DNA of 64,000 nt from Bradyrhizobium sp. ORS 285 (GTDB taxonomy: Bacteria > Pseudomonadota > Alphaproteobacteria > Rhizobiales > Xanthobacteraceae): contig NZ_LT859959.1 in NCBI RefSeq assembly GCF_900176205.1, positions 5,725,001 to 5,789,000 on the forward strand, read 5' to 3'. Each line of letters opens with the position of its first letter. The stretch's first letter is position 1. The notes under the pieces were generated by a model. That model searched no databases. It was not told the origin of the DNA and saw only the letters and a list, made by a program, of their open reading frames with translations. Positions 40,904-57,059 of the stretch are shown in pieces. The position numbers were made by a program, and so were the translations under genes.

Positions 40904-42334
40904 CTAACCTGGAAACTCAGCGATTCCGAATTGTAGTTGCTGTGGCTCGGCCGCGCGCCGCCGCACCAGCGGCCCGATCACCGCAAGCGTGACGAACAAG
41001 AGCCCGATCTCGATGTGGTAGACGATGCTGTAGCCGGTCGCGGGACCCGCAAGCGCGACGCCGAGCCGGCCATCCATCGCCAGCTGCGACATCACATCGC
41101 GAATGGCGCCGCCTCCCGCGATGGCAATGCCGGCCGCGGTTGCCTGCACCGCGCCCCAGGCGCCGAGCGCAAGCCCGCTTTCACCATTCTGCACCAACGC
41201 CATCGCCGCGGTCAGCGTGCCCACCGCGAACAGGCCACCGCCGAAGCCGATCAGGGTGGTGCCGATCCGGAACACCAGGGGCGAGGCCAACGGTGCCGAA
41301 AAGATCACCGCCGAGAACGCGACCAGTCCGACCAGTCCGCCGAGCGCCGCGACCCGATAGGGATCGGAGCCCTTGCCGAGGCGGCGCGCGGACAGGCCGA
41401 AGCCGGCCAGCGTGCCCGCCGCGAACAACGCCGTCAGCGCGGTCGTCTCGCCGACGGTGAGGTGAAGGATCTCCGCGCCATACGGTTCGAGCAGGATGTC
41501 CTGCATCGTGAAGCCGGCGGTGCCGAGTCCGACCGCGACCAGCACGCGCATCGAGCCGCCGGCCTCGCGGAACTGCCGCCAGGAATCGCCGAAGCGCGGC
41601 CGCTCGCGTGAAGCCGAGGTACGCGACGGATCACGCGCCTCCTGCTTCCACAGCGCGATGACGTTGAGCACCATCTCGGTCAGCGCGGCGCCCTGGATCA
41701 CCTGGATCAGGCGCATCTCGCTGAAATCCGCGAGCAGCCCGCCGAATGTCAGCGCGCTGGCCATCATGCCGAACATCAGCATGACGTAGAGGAAGGCGAC
41801 GACGCGCGGGCGCGAACGCTCGGGCGCGATATCCGTGGCGAGCGACAGGCCCGCGGTCTGCGTCGTGTGCAGCCCGGCGCCGACCAGCAGGAACGCCAAT
41901 GCGGCGCCCATGCGGCCGGCGATGACCTGGCCCGGCGCATCGCCCGCGGACAGCAACAGCAGCGCGAACGGCATGATGGCGAGGCCGCCGAACTGCAACA
42001 ACGTGCCCATCCAGATGTAGGGCACGCGGCGCCAGCCAAGCACCGAGCGATGATGGTCGGACTTGAAGCCGATCAGCACCCGCAGCGGCGCGAACACCAG
42101 CGGCAGCGCCACCATCGTCGCGACCAGCCATGAGGGCACGCCGAGCTCGACGATCATGACGCGGTTGAGCGTGCCGTTGAGCAGCACCACCGAAATGCCG
42201 ATCGAGACCTGGAACAGCGACAGCCGCATCAGGCGCGACAGCGGCAATTCGGTCGAGGCGGCATCCGCAAACGGCAGATAGCGCGACGACAGCCGCGTCC
42301 ACAGTTGCAGGACCGATGGTGCGCGCGCGCTCAT
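40904..42334 (-). CDS. lhaA: LhaA, PucC-family light-harvesting assembly transporter
   Basis: This 476-residue MFS-like protein has about 12 membrane segments, an N-terminal polar region and motifs shared with PucC/LhaA (VLLNGTLNRVMIVELGVPSW, LIGFKSDHHRSVLGWRRVPYIW, LATDIAPERSRPRVVA). LhaA helps insert LH1 or deliver pigment to it. It sits between bchM and puhA in the conserved order, overlapping bchM by 4 bp. A paralogous PucC-like gene is present at 54508-55839. Confidence 0.93.
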   Translation of the reverse strand: MSARAPSVLQLWTRLSSRYLPFADAASTELPLSRLMRLSLFQVSIGISVVLLNGTLNRVMIVELGVPSWLVATMVALPLVFAPLRVLIGFKSDHHRSVLGWRRVPYIWMGTLLQFGGLAIMPFALLLLSAGDAPGQVIAGRMGAALAFLLVGAGLHTTQTAGLSLATDIAPERSRPRVVAFLYVMLMFGMMASALTFGGLLADFSEMRLIQVIQGAALTEMVLNVIALWKQEARDPSRTSASRERPRFGDSWRQFREAGGSMRVLVAVGLGTAGFTMQDILLEPYGAEILHLTVGETTALTALFAAGTLAGFGLSARRLGKGSDPYRVAALGGLVGLVAFSAVIFSAPLASPLVFRIGTTLIGFGGGLFAVGTLTAAMALVQNGESGLALGAWGAVQATAAGIAIAGGGAIRDVMSQLAMDGRLGVALAGPATGYSIVYHIEIGLLFVTLAVIGPLVRRRAAEPQQLQFGIAEFPG

Positions 42335-43032
42335 GACGGGCGGAGCTCCAGCGCTTGCGAGATGTAGAAGCCGTTGGCGATGCGGCTGCTGCGTGCGCAG
42401 CGCCAGTCGGCGAGATCCGGCTGGTCGGCGATCAGGCGCGACAGCCTCTGCTCCGCGACCGGCTCGATCGACGGCGCACGATTGCCGCGCGGGAACAGGC
42501 CGCCGACCGCGTGCATGACGGCCAGCAGCGGCGTGCGCGGCGCGTAGGTCATCAGGATCGATTCGGAGGTTCGATTGGCGAGGCCGGCGACGATCCGCAC
42601 CGCATCCTCGGCCCGGTAGTGAATGAACGAGTCCATCGCCACGACGAAGTTGAACCCGCCATGGCGGGGATCGAGCATGTCGCCGGCGACGAAGCGGATG
42701 GCATCGCGGCTGATGTCATCGGGCAGCCGGCGCTGCGCGATCTCGATCAGGGTCGGCGAGATGTCGACGGCGACCACGTCGGCGCCACGGCGCGCGGCTT
42801 CGATGGAGAAGCTGCCGGTGCCGCAACCGGCATCGAGAATGCGCGCGCCGCGCAGGTCGAGCGGCAGCCACGACAGCAGCGTCCGGCGCATCTCGTCGCG
42901 GCCGGCGCGCACGGTGGCGCGGATGCGGCCGACCGGCGCATCCGAGGTCAGCCGCGTCCAGGCGGCGACCGCGGTGCGGTCAAAATAGGTCTCCACTTCA
43001 CTGCGGCGGGCGAGATATTCCGCTGTCGTCAT
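42331..43032 (-). CDS. bchM: BchM, Mg-protoporphyrin IX O-methyltransferase
   Basis: This 233-residue SAM-dependent methyltransferase has motif I ARILDAGCGTGSFSIEAARR and motif II VVAVDISPTLIEIAQRR. It methylates the ring C propionate of Mg-protoporphyrin to give the cyclase substrate. The C-terminal part (FPRGNRAPSIEPVAEQRL) is typical of BchM/ChlM. It lies 13 bp after bchL and overlaps lhaA by 4 bp. Confidence 0.96.
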   Translation of the reverse strand: MTTAEYLARRSEVETYFDRTAVAAWTRLTSDAPVGRIRATVRAGRDEMRRTLLSWLPLDLRGARILDAGCGTGSFSIEAARRGADVVAVDISPTLIEIAQRRLPDDISRDAIRFVAGDMLDPRHGGFNFVVAMDSFIHYRAEDAVRIVAGLANRTSESILMTYAPRTPLLAVMHAVGGLFPRGNRAPSIEPVAEQRLSRLIADQPDLADWRCARSSRIANGFYISQALELRPS

Positions 43033-43045
43033 GTGCCAGCCTCAC

Positions 43046-47512
<4,467 letters not shown>

Positions 47513-47538
<26 letters not shown>

Positions 47539-49069
47539 CGTACAAGGTCTCGAGCGTGATCAGGTTGACGTTGCGCTCGCGCGCGAAGCGTTCGGTGTTG
47601 CGGCGCGCCTTGCCGCGCACGAAGAAGGGGATCTTGGTCAGCTCGCGCTCGGCGTCGGACGCCCAGGCGAGCTCGGTGGATGTTGTGGTCTCGACGACGC
47701 GCAGTTGCGGCTGCTGTGGCGGCGCGGCCGGTGCGGCGCCGAGATGCGACGGGGCGTGATCGGCGAATTCGTGGTCCTCGCGGAACATGCCGAGCAGATG
47801 CTCCTCCAGGCCCATCATCAGCGGATGCACCCAGGTGTCGAACAGCACGTTGGCGCCTTCGAACCCCATCTGCGGCGAATAGCGCGCCGGGAAATCCTGA
47901 ACGTGGGTCGGCGACGAGATCACGGCGCAGGGAATGCCCAGGCGCTTGGCGATGTGGCGCTCCATCTGCGTACCAAGCACAAGCTCAGGACGGAGCTCGC
48001 TGACGCGGGCCTCGACTTCCAGATAATCGTCGGTGATGACAGGCTCGACGCCGTAGATCGCGGCGGCCTCGCGGATCTCGCGGGCGAATTCGCGGGCATA
48101 GGTGCCGAGGCCGACCACCTCGAAGCCGAGCTCCTGCGTCGCGACCCGCGCGGCCGCGACGGCGTGAGTCGCATCGCCGAAGATGAAGACGCGCTTGCCG
48201 GTGAGATAGGTCGAGTCGACCGAGCGCGAATACCAGGGCAGCCGGCTCTCGGCGCGCGACAGAACGGGCTCTGCATCGACGCCGGCAAGGCTCGCGACCT
48301 CCTTGAGGAAGTCGCGCGTCGCGCCGACGCCGATCGGGATCGTCTTCGTGTAGGGCTGGCCGAACTGGCGGTGCAGCCATTGCGCTGATGTCAGCGCGAT
48401 CTCCGGATAGAGCACGATGTTGAAATCGGCCTGCGGCAGGCGGGCGAGATCAGCCGGCGTCGCATTCCATGGCGCGATGACGTTGATCTCGATGCCGAGC
48501 TCCACAACCTGCCTGGTCACTTCCGCGAGGTCGTCGCGGTGACGGAAGCCGAGCGCCGTCGGACCAAGCAGGTTGCAGACTGGACGAGCGCCCGCCTTCC
48601 GTTCATGGCGGGGGGAGCCATCAGCGGAAGACGCAGCCAACGCCCGTACAATCCGGTAGAATGTTTCCGAGGCGCCCCAATTCTCCTTGCGCTGATAGGC
48701 TGGCAGCTCGAGCGGGATCACCGGAATCGGAAGCCGGAGCGCCTGCGCGAGTCCGCCGGGATCGTCCTGGATCAGCTCGGCGGTGCACGACGCGCCGACC
48801 AGCATCGCCTGCGGCTGGAAGCGCTCATAGGCCGCGCGCGCCGCGCTCTGCAAAAGGTCCGCGGTGTCGCCGCCGAGATCGCGCGCCTGGAAGGTGGTGT
48901 AGGTGACCGGCGGCCTTCGGTCGCGGCGCTCGATCATCGTAAACAGGAGATCGGCGTAGGTGTCGCCCTGCGGCGCGTGCAGCACGTAGTGCACGTCGCG
49001 CATCGCGGTCGCGATGCGCATCGCGCCGATATGCGGGGGGCCTTCATATGTCCAGACCGACAGCTGCAT
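47513..49069 (-). CDS. bchB: BchB, protochlorophyllide reductase subunit B
   Basis: This 518-residue subunit of the dark-operative reductase starts [20 protein letters not shown]. Asp36 in [10 protein letters not shown] is the unusual aspartate ligand of the NB 4Fe-4S cluster in this family. The C-terminal domain ([20 protein letters not shown]) helps bind substrate. It is transcribed right after bchN with a one-base gap, and overlaps bchH by 26 bp. Confidence 0.97.
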
Positions 49070-49070
49070 C

Positions 49071-51043
<1,973 letters not shown>

Positions 51044-51100
51044 CGCAAATCCCCGGAGTGCGGGCCCGATGGGGGAAACGCTAGACCCGGGCCGGAAGAG

Positions 51101-51134
51101 TGTCAATCAAAATTGACGTCAAAGAATATTGACG
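51101..51134. promoter_or_regulatory. Tandem overlapping PpsR-type sites between bchF and aerR
   Basis: TGT-CAATCAAAATTG-ACG (51101-51118) is overlapped by CGT-CAAAGAATATTG-ACG (51117-51134). Both have the 12-base spacing and TCAA/TTGA arms of PpsR/CrtJ boxes, each off consensus by one or two outer bases. The pair sits in the 129-bp region between divergent bchF and aerR and is placed to control both. Confidence 0.7.
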
Positions 51135-51172
51135 CAACGAGTGACGTGCGCTCATATGGAGGGGAGGCGCTG

Positions 51173-52072
51173 ATGACCGAACTCAATGAGACAGCCCGAT
51201 TTCCACGAGCACGCTTTCGGACGAAGCGTGGACAACCCGGCTTTCATCCGCCGGCGGCAGCAGCGCGCGTCAACGTCCCCTTACACAGCACCCGTCATCC
51301 CCAACTGAACGGAGCGATCGAGGCCGAGATCATTCCGCGGCTGGTGATGGCGCACGCCTCCGCCCTCGAACGCGTGCCGGCCATCATCACCGCCTCGGCG
51401 CAGGAAGCCGCCAGCTTTGCCGAGCTGGTGCTCGATGCGGACGACGACGGTGCTGTCGCCTGCATCCAGGCGCATCGCGATCACGGCGAGACGCTGGAGC
51501 GGATCTATCTCGATCTCCTGGTGCCGACTGCGAACCATCTGCGTCATCTCTGGGCCGATGACGAGCGCGACTTCGCGGACGTGACGCTGGCGCTGTGGCG
51601 GCTGCAGCAGTTGCTGCGCCATTTCAGCCCGGCCTTCTGCGCCGAACTCGCGGTCGCGCCGACGAGTTTGCGCGTCCTGCTGACGACGTCGCCTGGCGAT
51701 CGCCGCGAAATCGGCCACATGATGTTCGGGGTCGTGCTCGCCAGCGAATTCTTTCGCCGCGATGGCTGGGACACCTGGATCGAGCCTGATACGGCGGATC
51801 GCGGCTTCATCGACACGCTCCGCACGCAATGGTTCAACGTCGTCGAGTTCTTCGCAACCAGCGACAAGAAGCTTGACGATCTCGCCTCAAACATAAGGAT
51901 GGTCCGGCGCGAGTCCTCCAACCAGGACATCGGCGTGCTGGTCTGCGGTCCTGCGTTTATTGAACGGCCTGAACTCGTTCTTCTGGTCGGCGGCGACGGT
52001 GTCGTCTCCGACATGAGCAGAGAGGCTTCGCAAGCCCGGCACGTCGTCAGTCTTCTGACCGAACGGCGTTAG
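51173..52072 (+). CDS. aerR: AerR/PpaA-type cobalamin-domain antirepressor
   Basis: This 299-residue protein starts MTELNETARFPRARFRTKRG, with a strong GGAGGGGAGG ribosome binding site. The middle and C-terminal parts look like a B12-binding fold (VLLTTSPGDRREIGHMMFG, then FFRRDGWDTWIEPD, and DIGVLVCGPAFIE). AerR/PpaA proteins bind cobalamin and modulate CrtJ/PpsR, and the gene lies directly upstream of ppsR1 as in other purple bacteria. In the DxHxxG-like motif the His position is Arg178 here, and a His follows at 182, so the axial ligand may have moved or been lost. Confidence 0.87.
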   Translation: MTELNETARFPRARFRTKRGQPGFHPPAAAARVNVPLHSTRHPQLNGAIEAEIIPRLVMAHASALERVPAIITASAQEAASFAELVLDADDDGAVACIQAHRDHGETLERIYLDLLVPTANHLRHLWADDERDFADVTLALWRLQQLLRHFSPAFCAELAVAPTSLRVLLTTSPGDRREIGHMMFGVVLASEFFRRDGWDTWIEPDTADRGFIDTLRTQWFNVVEFFATSDKKLDDLASNIRMVRRESSNQDIGVLVCGPAFIERPELVLLVGGDGVVSDMSREASQARHVVSLLTERR

Positions 52073-52152
52073 CCTTGAGGGTGCTGTGAAGATGAATGCT
52101 GGAATGAGACTTGCCGCGCGAAGGCTCCTTGATTGGGAGGACAACGGCGTTG

Positions 52153-53580
52153 GTGAGGGCGTTCAGAGCTCCGAAAGAGTCGCTTGGCGATCTCAATGCG
52201 GATGTTGCGGCCATGCTGGTGGCCGCAGCGTCCGACATTGCGCTCGCGCTCGACGCCGACGGCAACATCCAGGACTTGGCCTTTCAGCAGGCCGGTCTCC
52301 CGCTTGAATTGAGAAACACAGACGAGTGGATCGGCCGATCCTGGCAAGCAACAGTGTCCGAGGAAAGCCAGACCAAGCCAGAGCTGATGCTGACCGAAGC
52401 CTCGGAGCGCAAGGTGTCGCGCTGGCGCGAGGTGCGCTACCCGGCTGCGCGCGGGCCTGACATCCCGATCCTGTTCGCTGTCGTGGCGATCAAGGGCGCG
52501 GCCCGCTACATCGCGGTCGGCCGCGACGTGCGCGCCACGGCCGCGCTCCAGCAGAAGCTGATCGAGGCGCAGGTTGCGATCGAGCGCGACTATTCGCGCA
52601 TGCGCAATGCCGAATCGCGCTATCGGATCCTGTTCCAGATCACCGCCGAGCCGGTCCTGATCATCGACGCGACCAGCCACCGCATCGTCGAGGCGAATCC
52701 GGCCGCCGCCGACCTGCTTGATCACGGCGCCGCCAATCTGATCGGCAAGCTGTTTCCCGACGCGCTGCTGATCGACGACCTCGCGATGTCGCAATCGCTG
52801 TCGCTGGCGATCCGCTCGCAGGGCAAGATCGAGCGCGCCAAGATCACGCTCGACGGCGGCCGCGAGTATCTGCTCGACGGCACCTTCTTCCGCCAGGATA
52901 TGTCGTCGTTCTTCCTGCTGCGCTTCTCGCCGCAATATGGCCAGCCGGCGCTGCCGAAATCGTCTGATGTCAACACCCAGCTGGTGCAGTTCGTCGAATC
53001 GGCACCCGACGGCTTCGTCATCACCGACATGGACGGCCGGCTGCTGCACGCCAATGCCACGTTCCTGCAGCTGGCTCAGATCGAGAACATGCACCAGATC
53101 ATCGGCGAGACGATCGATCGCTGGATCGGCAAGTCGGCGGTCGACGTCTCGGTGATGCTGAGCAATCTGCGCCAGCACGGCACCTTGAAGCTGTTCTCCA
53201 GCGTCGTCCGCGGCGAGCATGGCTCTCCGGTCGACGTCGAGATCTCCGCCACGACGGTCGGCGCACCCGGCCAGGCCAGACTCGGCTTCACTATCCGCAA
53301 TGTCGGCCCACGCATCTCCGGCGACGGCGCCGACCACGCCTTCATCCCGCGCTCGCGCGAGCAACTCGCCGAGCTGATCGGCCGCGTGCCGCTCAAGGAG
53401 CTGGTGCGCGAGACCACCGACGTGATCGAGCGGATGTGCATCGAGACCGCGCTCAAGCTGACGGGCGACAACCGCGCCACCGCCGCCGAGATGCTGGGCC
53501 TCAGCCGCCAGAGCCTCTACGTCAAGCTCAGGCGCTACGGCCTCGCCGAGCCGAGCGAGGAAGACAGTCAGTTGGAATAG
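52153..53580 (+). CDS. ppsR1: PpsR1, PAS-HTH regulator of photosynthesis genes
   Basis: This 475-residue regulator has an N-terminal PAS-like domain, a linker helix (LQQKLIEAQVAIERDYSRMR), two further PAS domains (about 155-265 and 280-390) and a C-terminal Fis-type helix-turn-helix (TAAEMLGLSRQSLYVKLRRY). The only cysteine, about residue 429 in ERMCIETALKL, lies in the DNA-binding domain where CrtJ has its redox-active Cys420, so redox control is plausible. The GTG at 52153 is the best start by family alignment; TTG at 52150 or 52111 is possible. It follows aerR by 80 bp and precedes bchG by 16 bp. The numbering ppsR1/ppsR2 follows the two-PpsR scheme known in photosynthetic Bradyrhizobium. 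Confidence 0.9.
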   Translation: MRAFRAPKESLGDLNADVAAMLVAAASDIALALDADGNIQDLAFQQAGLPLELRNTDEWIGRSWQATVSEESQTKPELMLTEASERKVSRWREVRYPAARGPDIPILFAVVAIKGAARYIAVGRDVRATAALQQKLIEAQVAIERDYSRMRNAESRYRILFQITAEPVLIIDATSHRIVEANPAAADLLDHGAANLIGKLFPDALLIDDLAMSQSLSLAIRSQGKIERAKITLDGGREYLLDGTFFRQDMSSFFLLRFSPQYGQPALPKSSDVNTQLVQFVESAPDGFVITDMDGRLLHANATFLQLAQIENMHQIIGETIDRWIGKSAVDVSVMLSNLRQHGTLKLFSSVVRGEHGSPVDVEISATTVGAPGQARLGFTIRNVGPRISGDGADHAFIPRSREQLAELIGRVPLKELVRETTDVIERMCIETALKLTGDNRATAAEMLGLSRQSLYVKLRRYGLAEPSEEDSQLE

Positions 53581-53596
53581 TGGGAAGAGTTCTGCA

Positions 53597-54511
53597 ATGA
53601 CCGAGATCGCGCCCGTCCAGCTTTCGCCGAGGATTCCGTCAAGGCTTCAGCCCTCGGCCGTTCTCGAGTTGTTGAAGCCGATCACATGGTTTCCACCGAT
53701 CTGGGCGTTCGGCTGCGGCGTGGTCTCATCGGGGGCGCCGCTGGCGCCGCGCTGGCCGATCGTGATCGCGGGCTTGGTGCTCGCCGGACCGATGGTGTGC
53801 GCCACCAGCCAGGCGGTCAACGACTGGTTCGACCGCCATGTCGATGCGATCAACGAGCCTGACCGGCCGATTCCCTCTGGCCGCATTCCCGGCCGCTGGG
53901 GCCTCTATATCGCACTGATCTGGACGGTGCTGTCGCTCGGCGTCGCCACCCTGCTCGGCACCTGGGGGTTTGCCGCAGCAGCGCTAGGCCTCGCGCTCGC
54001 CTGGGCCTACAGCGCGCCACCGATCCGGCTGAAGCAGAACGGCTGGTGGGGCAACAGCGCCGTCGGGCTCTGCTATGAGGGTCTGCCGTGGATCACCGCC
54101 GCTGCGATCATGAGCGGAACGGCGCCGTCGGGGCCGGTGCTCGCGATCGCGCTGCTCTACAGCGCGGGCGCGCACGGCATCATGACCCTGAATGACTTCA
54201 AGTCGATCGGCGGCGATCGCGTCAGCGGCGTCAACTCGCTGACGGTACTGCTCGGCCCGGAGCGCGCCGCACGGCTTGCCTGCATCACGATGGCGATCGC
54301 GCAGGTCGCCGTGCTCGCGCTGCTCGTCATCTGGAGCCGTCCAGCGCATGCGATGATCGTGGCCGCGCTGGTCGCGGCCCAGCTGGTGCTGATGCGGCGG
54401 CTGATGACAAACCCGCGCGAGCTCGCGCCCTGGTACAACGGGACCGGCGTGCTGCTCTACGTGCTCGGCATGCTGGTGACAGCCTTTGCGCTGGCGGGAA
54501 TGTCGGCATGA
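53597..54511 (+). CDS. bchG: BchG, bacteriochlorophyll synthase (prenyltransferase)
   Basis: This 304-residue UbiA-family membrane prenyltransferase has about eight membrane helices. The Asp-rich motif I is in NDWFDRHVDAINEPDRPIPS, and motif II is around NDFKSIGGDRVSGVNSL. It attaches the geranylgeranyl or phytyl tail to bacteriochlorophyllide. It overlaps the next gene, a PucC-like transporter, by 4 bp; bchP follows that gene. The order bchG-pucC-like-bchP is conserved in purple bacteria. Confidence 0.96.
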   Translation: MTEIAPVQLSPRIPSRLQPSAVLELLKPITWFPPIWAFGCGVVSSGAPLAPRWPIVIAGLVLAGPMVCATSQAVNDWFDRHVDAINEPDRPIPSGRIPGRWGLYIALIWTVLSLGVATLLGTWGFAAAALGLALAWAYSAPPIRLKQNGWWGNSAVGLCYEGLPWITAAAIMSGTAPSGPVLAIALLYSAGAHGIMTLNDFKSIGGDRVSGVNSLTVLLGPERAARLACITMAIAQVAVLALLVIWSRPAHAMIVAALVAAQLVLMRRLMTNPRELAPWYNGTGVLLYVLGMLVTAFALAGMSA

Positions 54512-55839
54512 CGACGGCGCCCGCTCCGCTCTCCTGGTTCGGCATCATCAGGCTCGGCCTCGTGCAGACCGCGCTCGGCGCCGTCGTGGTGCTGACGACC
54601 TCCACCCTGAACCGCGTGATGGTGATCGAGCTGGCGCTGCCGGCGATGATCCCCGGCCTGCTGGTGGCGATCCACTATGCGATGCAGGTGCTCAGGCCCT
54701 GGCTCGGTCACGGCTCCGATATCGGCGGCCGTCGCTTCGCCTGGATCGTCGGCGGCATGGCGGTGCTCGCGGCCGGGGGCCTGCTCGCGGCTGTCGCCAC
54801 CGCGCTGATGGCGACCCAGCTGGTGCTCGGCCTCGTCGTTGCGGTGATCGCCTTCATCATGATCGGCATCGGCGTCGGCGCCGCCGGCACCTCGCTGCTG
54901 GTGCTGCTTGCCAAGCGCACCGCGCCGGCGCGGCGCAGCGCCGCCGCCTCGATCGCCTGGATCATGATGATCGCAGGCTTCATCGTCACGACTGCGGTCG
55001 CCGGCAAGGCGCTCGATCCGTTCTCCGGCGAACGGCTGATGCTGGTGTCGGGCACCGTGTCGGCGATCGCGATGGTGCTGACCCTGCTCGGCGTCTGGGG
55101 CATCGAGCAGCCTCAGATCGCAACCGAAGGGGCGTCAGCAAACGCCGAGCGTGGCGGCTTCATGGAGGATTTCCGCGAGATCTGCCGGGAGCCGCAGGCG
55201 CGGCGCTTCGCGATCTTCATCTTCGTCTCGATGCTGGCCTACAGCGCCCAGGATCTGATCCTGGAGCCGTTCGCCGGCAGCGTGTTCGGCATGACGCCGG
55301 GCCAGACCACGCAGCTCTCCTCGGTGCAGCACATGGGTGCGCTGATCGGCATGATCCTGATGCCGGCGATGGCGAGCTTGCATGCCGACTGGCGCACCCG
55401 GCCGCAGCCCTGGATCATCGGCGGCTGCCTCGCCTCGGCGCTGGCGCTGCTCAGCCTCGTCGCTGCCGCGACTGTCGGCCCGGCTTGGCCGCTGCGCGCT
55501 TCGGTGCTGCTGCTCGGAATCACCAATGGCGTCTACGCCATCGCTGCAATCGGCGCGATGATGAACATGGTCAGCGAAGGCCGCGACAATCGCGAGGGCA
55601 CGCGGATGGGCCTGTGGGGCGCCTCGCAGGCGATCTCGTTCGGCATCGGCGGCTTCGTCGGCACGGCGGCGGCTGACGCCGCGCGGGCCTTCATGCCCTC
55701 GACGGCCTCGGCCTATGCGGCGGTGTTCGCCGCCGAGGCCGCTCTGTTCGTCCTTTCCGCCTGGCTCGCAATCTGGATCAAGCGTCCGCGCGAGCAGACA
55801 TCGGCGCTTGCGGCACAGCCGGCCAATCAGGGAGCCTAG
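54508..55839 (+). CDS. PucC/BCH2-family membrane protein between bchG and bchP
   Basis: This 443-residue MFS-fold protein has about 12 membrane helices. It shares with LhaA the start STLNRVMVIELALPAMIPGL and the segment LRPWLGHGSDIGGRRFAWIV, and matches orf428-type genes found between bchG and bchP in Rhodobacter. It is thought to help deliver or incorporate pigment into antenna complexes. The C-terminus (REQTSALAAQPANQGA) is short and polar. The start overlaps bchG by 4 bp, and bchP follows after two bases. Confidence 0.92.
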   Translation: MTTAPAPLSWFGIIRLGLVQTALGAVVVLTTSTLNRVMVIELALPAMIPGLLVAIHYAMQVLRPWLGHGSDIGGRRFAWIVGGMAVLAAGGLLAAVATALMATQLVLGLVVAVIAFIMIGIGVGAAGTSLLVLLAKRTAPARRSAAASIAWIMMIAGFIVTTAVAGKALDPFSGERLMLVSGTVSAIAMVLTLLGVWGIEQPQIATEGASANAERGGFMEDFREICREPQARRFAIFIFVSMLAYSAQDLILEPFAGSVFGMTPGQTTQLSSVQHMGALIGMILMPAMASLHADWRTRPQPWIIGGCLASALALLSLVAAATVGPAWPLRASVLLLGITNGVYAIAAIGAMMNMVSEGRDNREGTRMGLWGASQAISFGIGGFVGTAAADAARAFMPSTASAYAAVFAAEAALFVLSAWLAIWIKRPREQTSALAAQPANQGA

Positions 55840-55841
55840 CG

Positions 55842-57047
55842 ATGAGCACCTCGTCCGAGACGTTCGACGTCGTGGTGGTCGGCGGCGGCCCCGCCGGGGC
55901 GACCGCTGCCAATGATCTGGCGCGTCAGGGCCACAGCGTGCTGCTGCTCGACAAGGCTGGCCGCATCAAGCCGTGCGGCGGCGCCATTCCGCCGCGGCTC
56001 ATCAACGAGTTCGAGATTCCCGACCATCTGCTGGTGGCGCGGATCTCGTCCGCGCGCATGGTGTCGCCGAGCAACCGCGGCGTCGACATGCCGATCGACG
56101 GCGGTTTCGTCGGCATGGTCGATCGCGAGCATTATGACGAATGGCTGCGCAATCGCGCCGCCGAGGGCGGCGCGATCCGACGCACCGGCACCTACAGTCA
56201 TATCGCCCACGATGATGACGGCACAGCCGTCGTGCACTACGAGCGTCGCATGGATGACGGCAGCCTGCGCGAGGACTGCGTGCGGGCTCGCGCCGTCATC
56301 GGCGCCGACGGCGCTCTGTCGGCGGTGGCGCGCCAGTGCATCCCGGAAGTCAGCGAGATGCGCTACGTCTTTGCCTATCACGAAATCATCCGCTCGCCCG
56401 ATCGCAGCCACCCGCTGTTCGATGCCACCCGCTGCGACGTCGTCTATCGCGGCCAGTTGTCGCCCGACTTCTACAGCTGGGTGTTCCCCCATGGCCCGAC
56501 CACCAGCATCGGCACCGGCAGCGCGCATAAGGGCTTCTCGCTCCGCGGCTCGGTCGCCGCGTTCCGCAAAGCGGCCGCGTTCGACGATCTCGAGACCATC
56601 CGCCGCGAAGGCGCGCCGATCCCGCTGAAGCCGCTGTCGCGCTGGGACAATGGCCGCGACGTCGTGCTCGCGGGCGACGCGTCCGGCGTGGTGGCGCCCG
56701 CCTCAGGCGAAGGCATCTACTACGCGATGGCCGGCGGCCGCGCCGCGGCCGATGCCGTCGCCCTGTTCCTGAAGACCGGCGACGCCAAGGCGCTCGCCAC
56801 CGCCCGCAAGACCTTCATGCGCAAGCATGGCGCTGTGTTCTTCATCCTCGGCATGATGCAGCGCTACTGGTACACGAACGACGCCCGCCGCGAGCGCTTC
56901 GTCGCGATCTGCCGCGACAAGGACGTCCAGCAGCTGACCTGGGACGCCTACATGAACAAGGAGCTGGTGAAGGCGAAGCCGCTGTCGCACGTCCGCATCT
57001 TCTTCAAGAACATCGCCCACCTCACCGGGCTCGCGAAAGCGGCTTGA
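55842..57047 (+). CDS. bchP: BchP, geranylgeranyl-bacteriochlorophyll reductase
   Basis: This 401-residue flavoprotein has the N-terminal FAD motif DVVVVGGGPAGATAANDLAR, the segment GRIKPCGGAIPPRLINEF and the second FAD motif VLAGDASGVVAPASGEGIYY. It reduces the geranylgeranyl tail to phytyl, on bacteriochlorophyll or the free diphosphate. It is the last of three tightly packed tail genes, and its expression is likely under the ppsR1/bchG promoter. Confidence 0.96.
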   Translation: MSTSSETFDVVVVGGGPAGATAANDLARQGHSVLLLDKAGRIKPCGGAIPPRLINEFEIPDHLLVARISSARMVSPSNRGVDMPIDGGFVGMVDREHYDEWLRNRAAEGGAIRRTGTYSHIAHDDDGTAVVHYERRMDDGSLREDCVRARAVIGADGALSAVARQCIPEVSEMRYVFAYHEIIRSPDRSHPLFDATRCDVVYRGQLSPDFYSWVFPHGPTTSIGTGSAHKGFSLRGSVAAFRKAAAFDDLETIRREGAPIPLKPLSRWDNGRDVVLAGDASGVVAPASGEGIYYAMAGGRAAADAVALFLKTGDAKALATARKTFMRKHGAVFFILGMMQRYWYTNDARRERFVAICRDKDVQQLTWDAYMNKELVKAKPLSHVRIFFKNIAHLTGLAKAA

Positions 57048-57059
57048 GCTGCTCACGTC

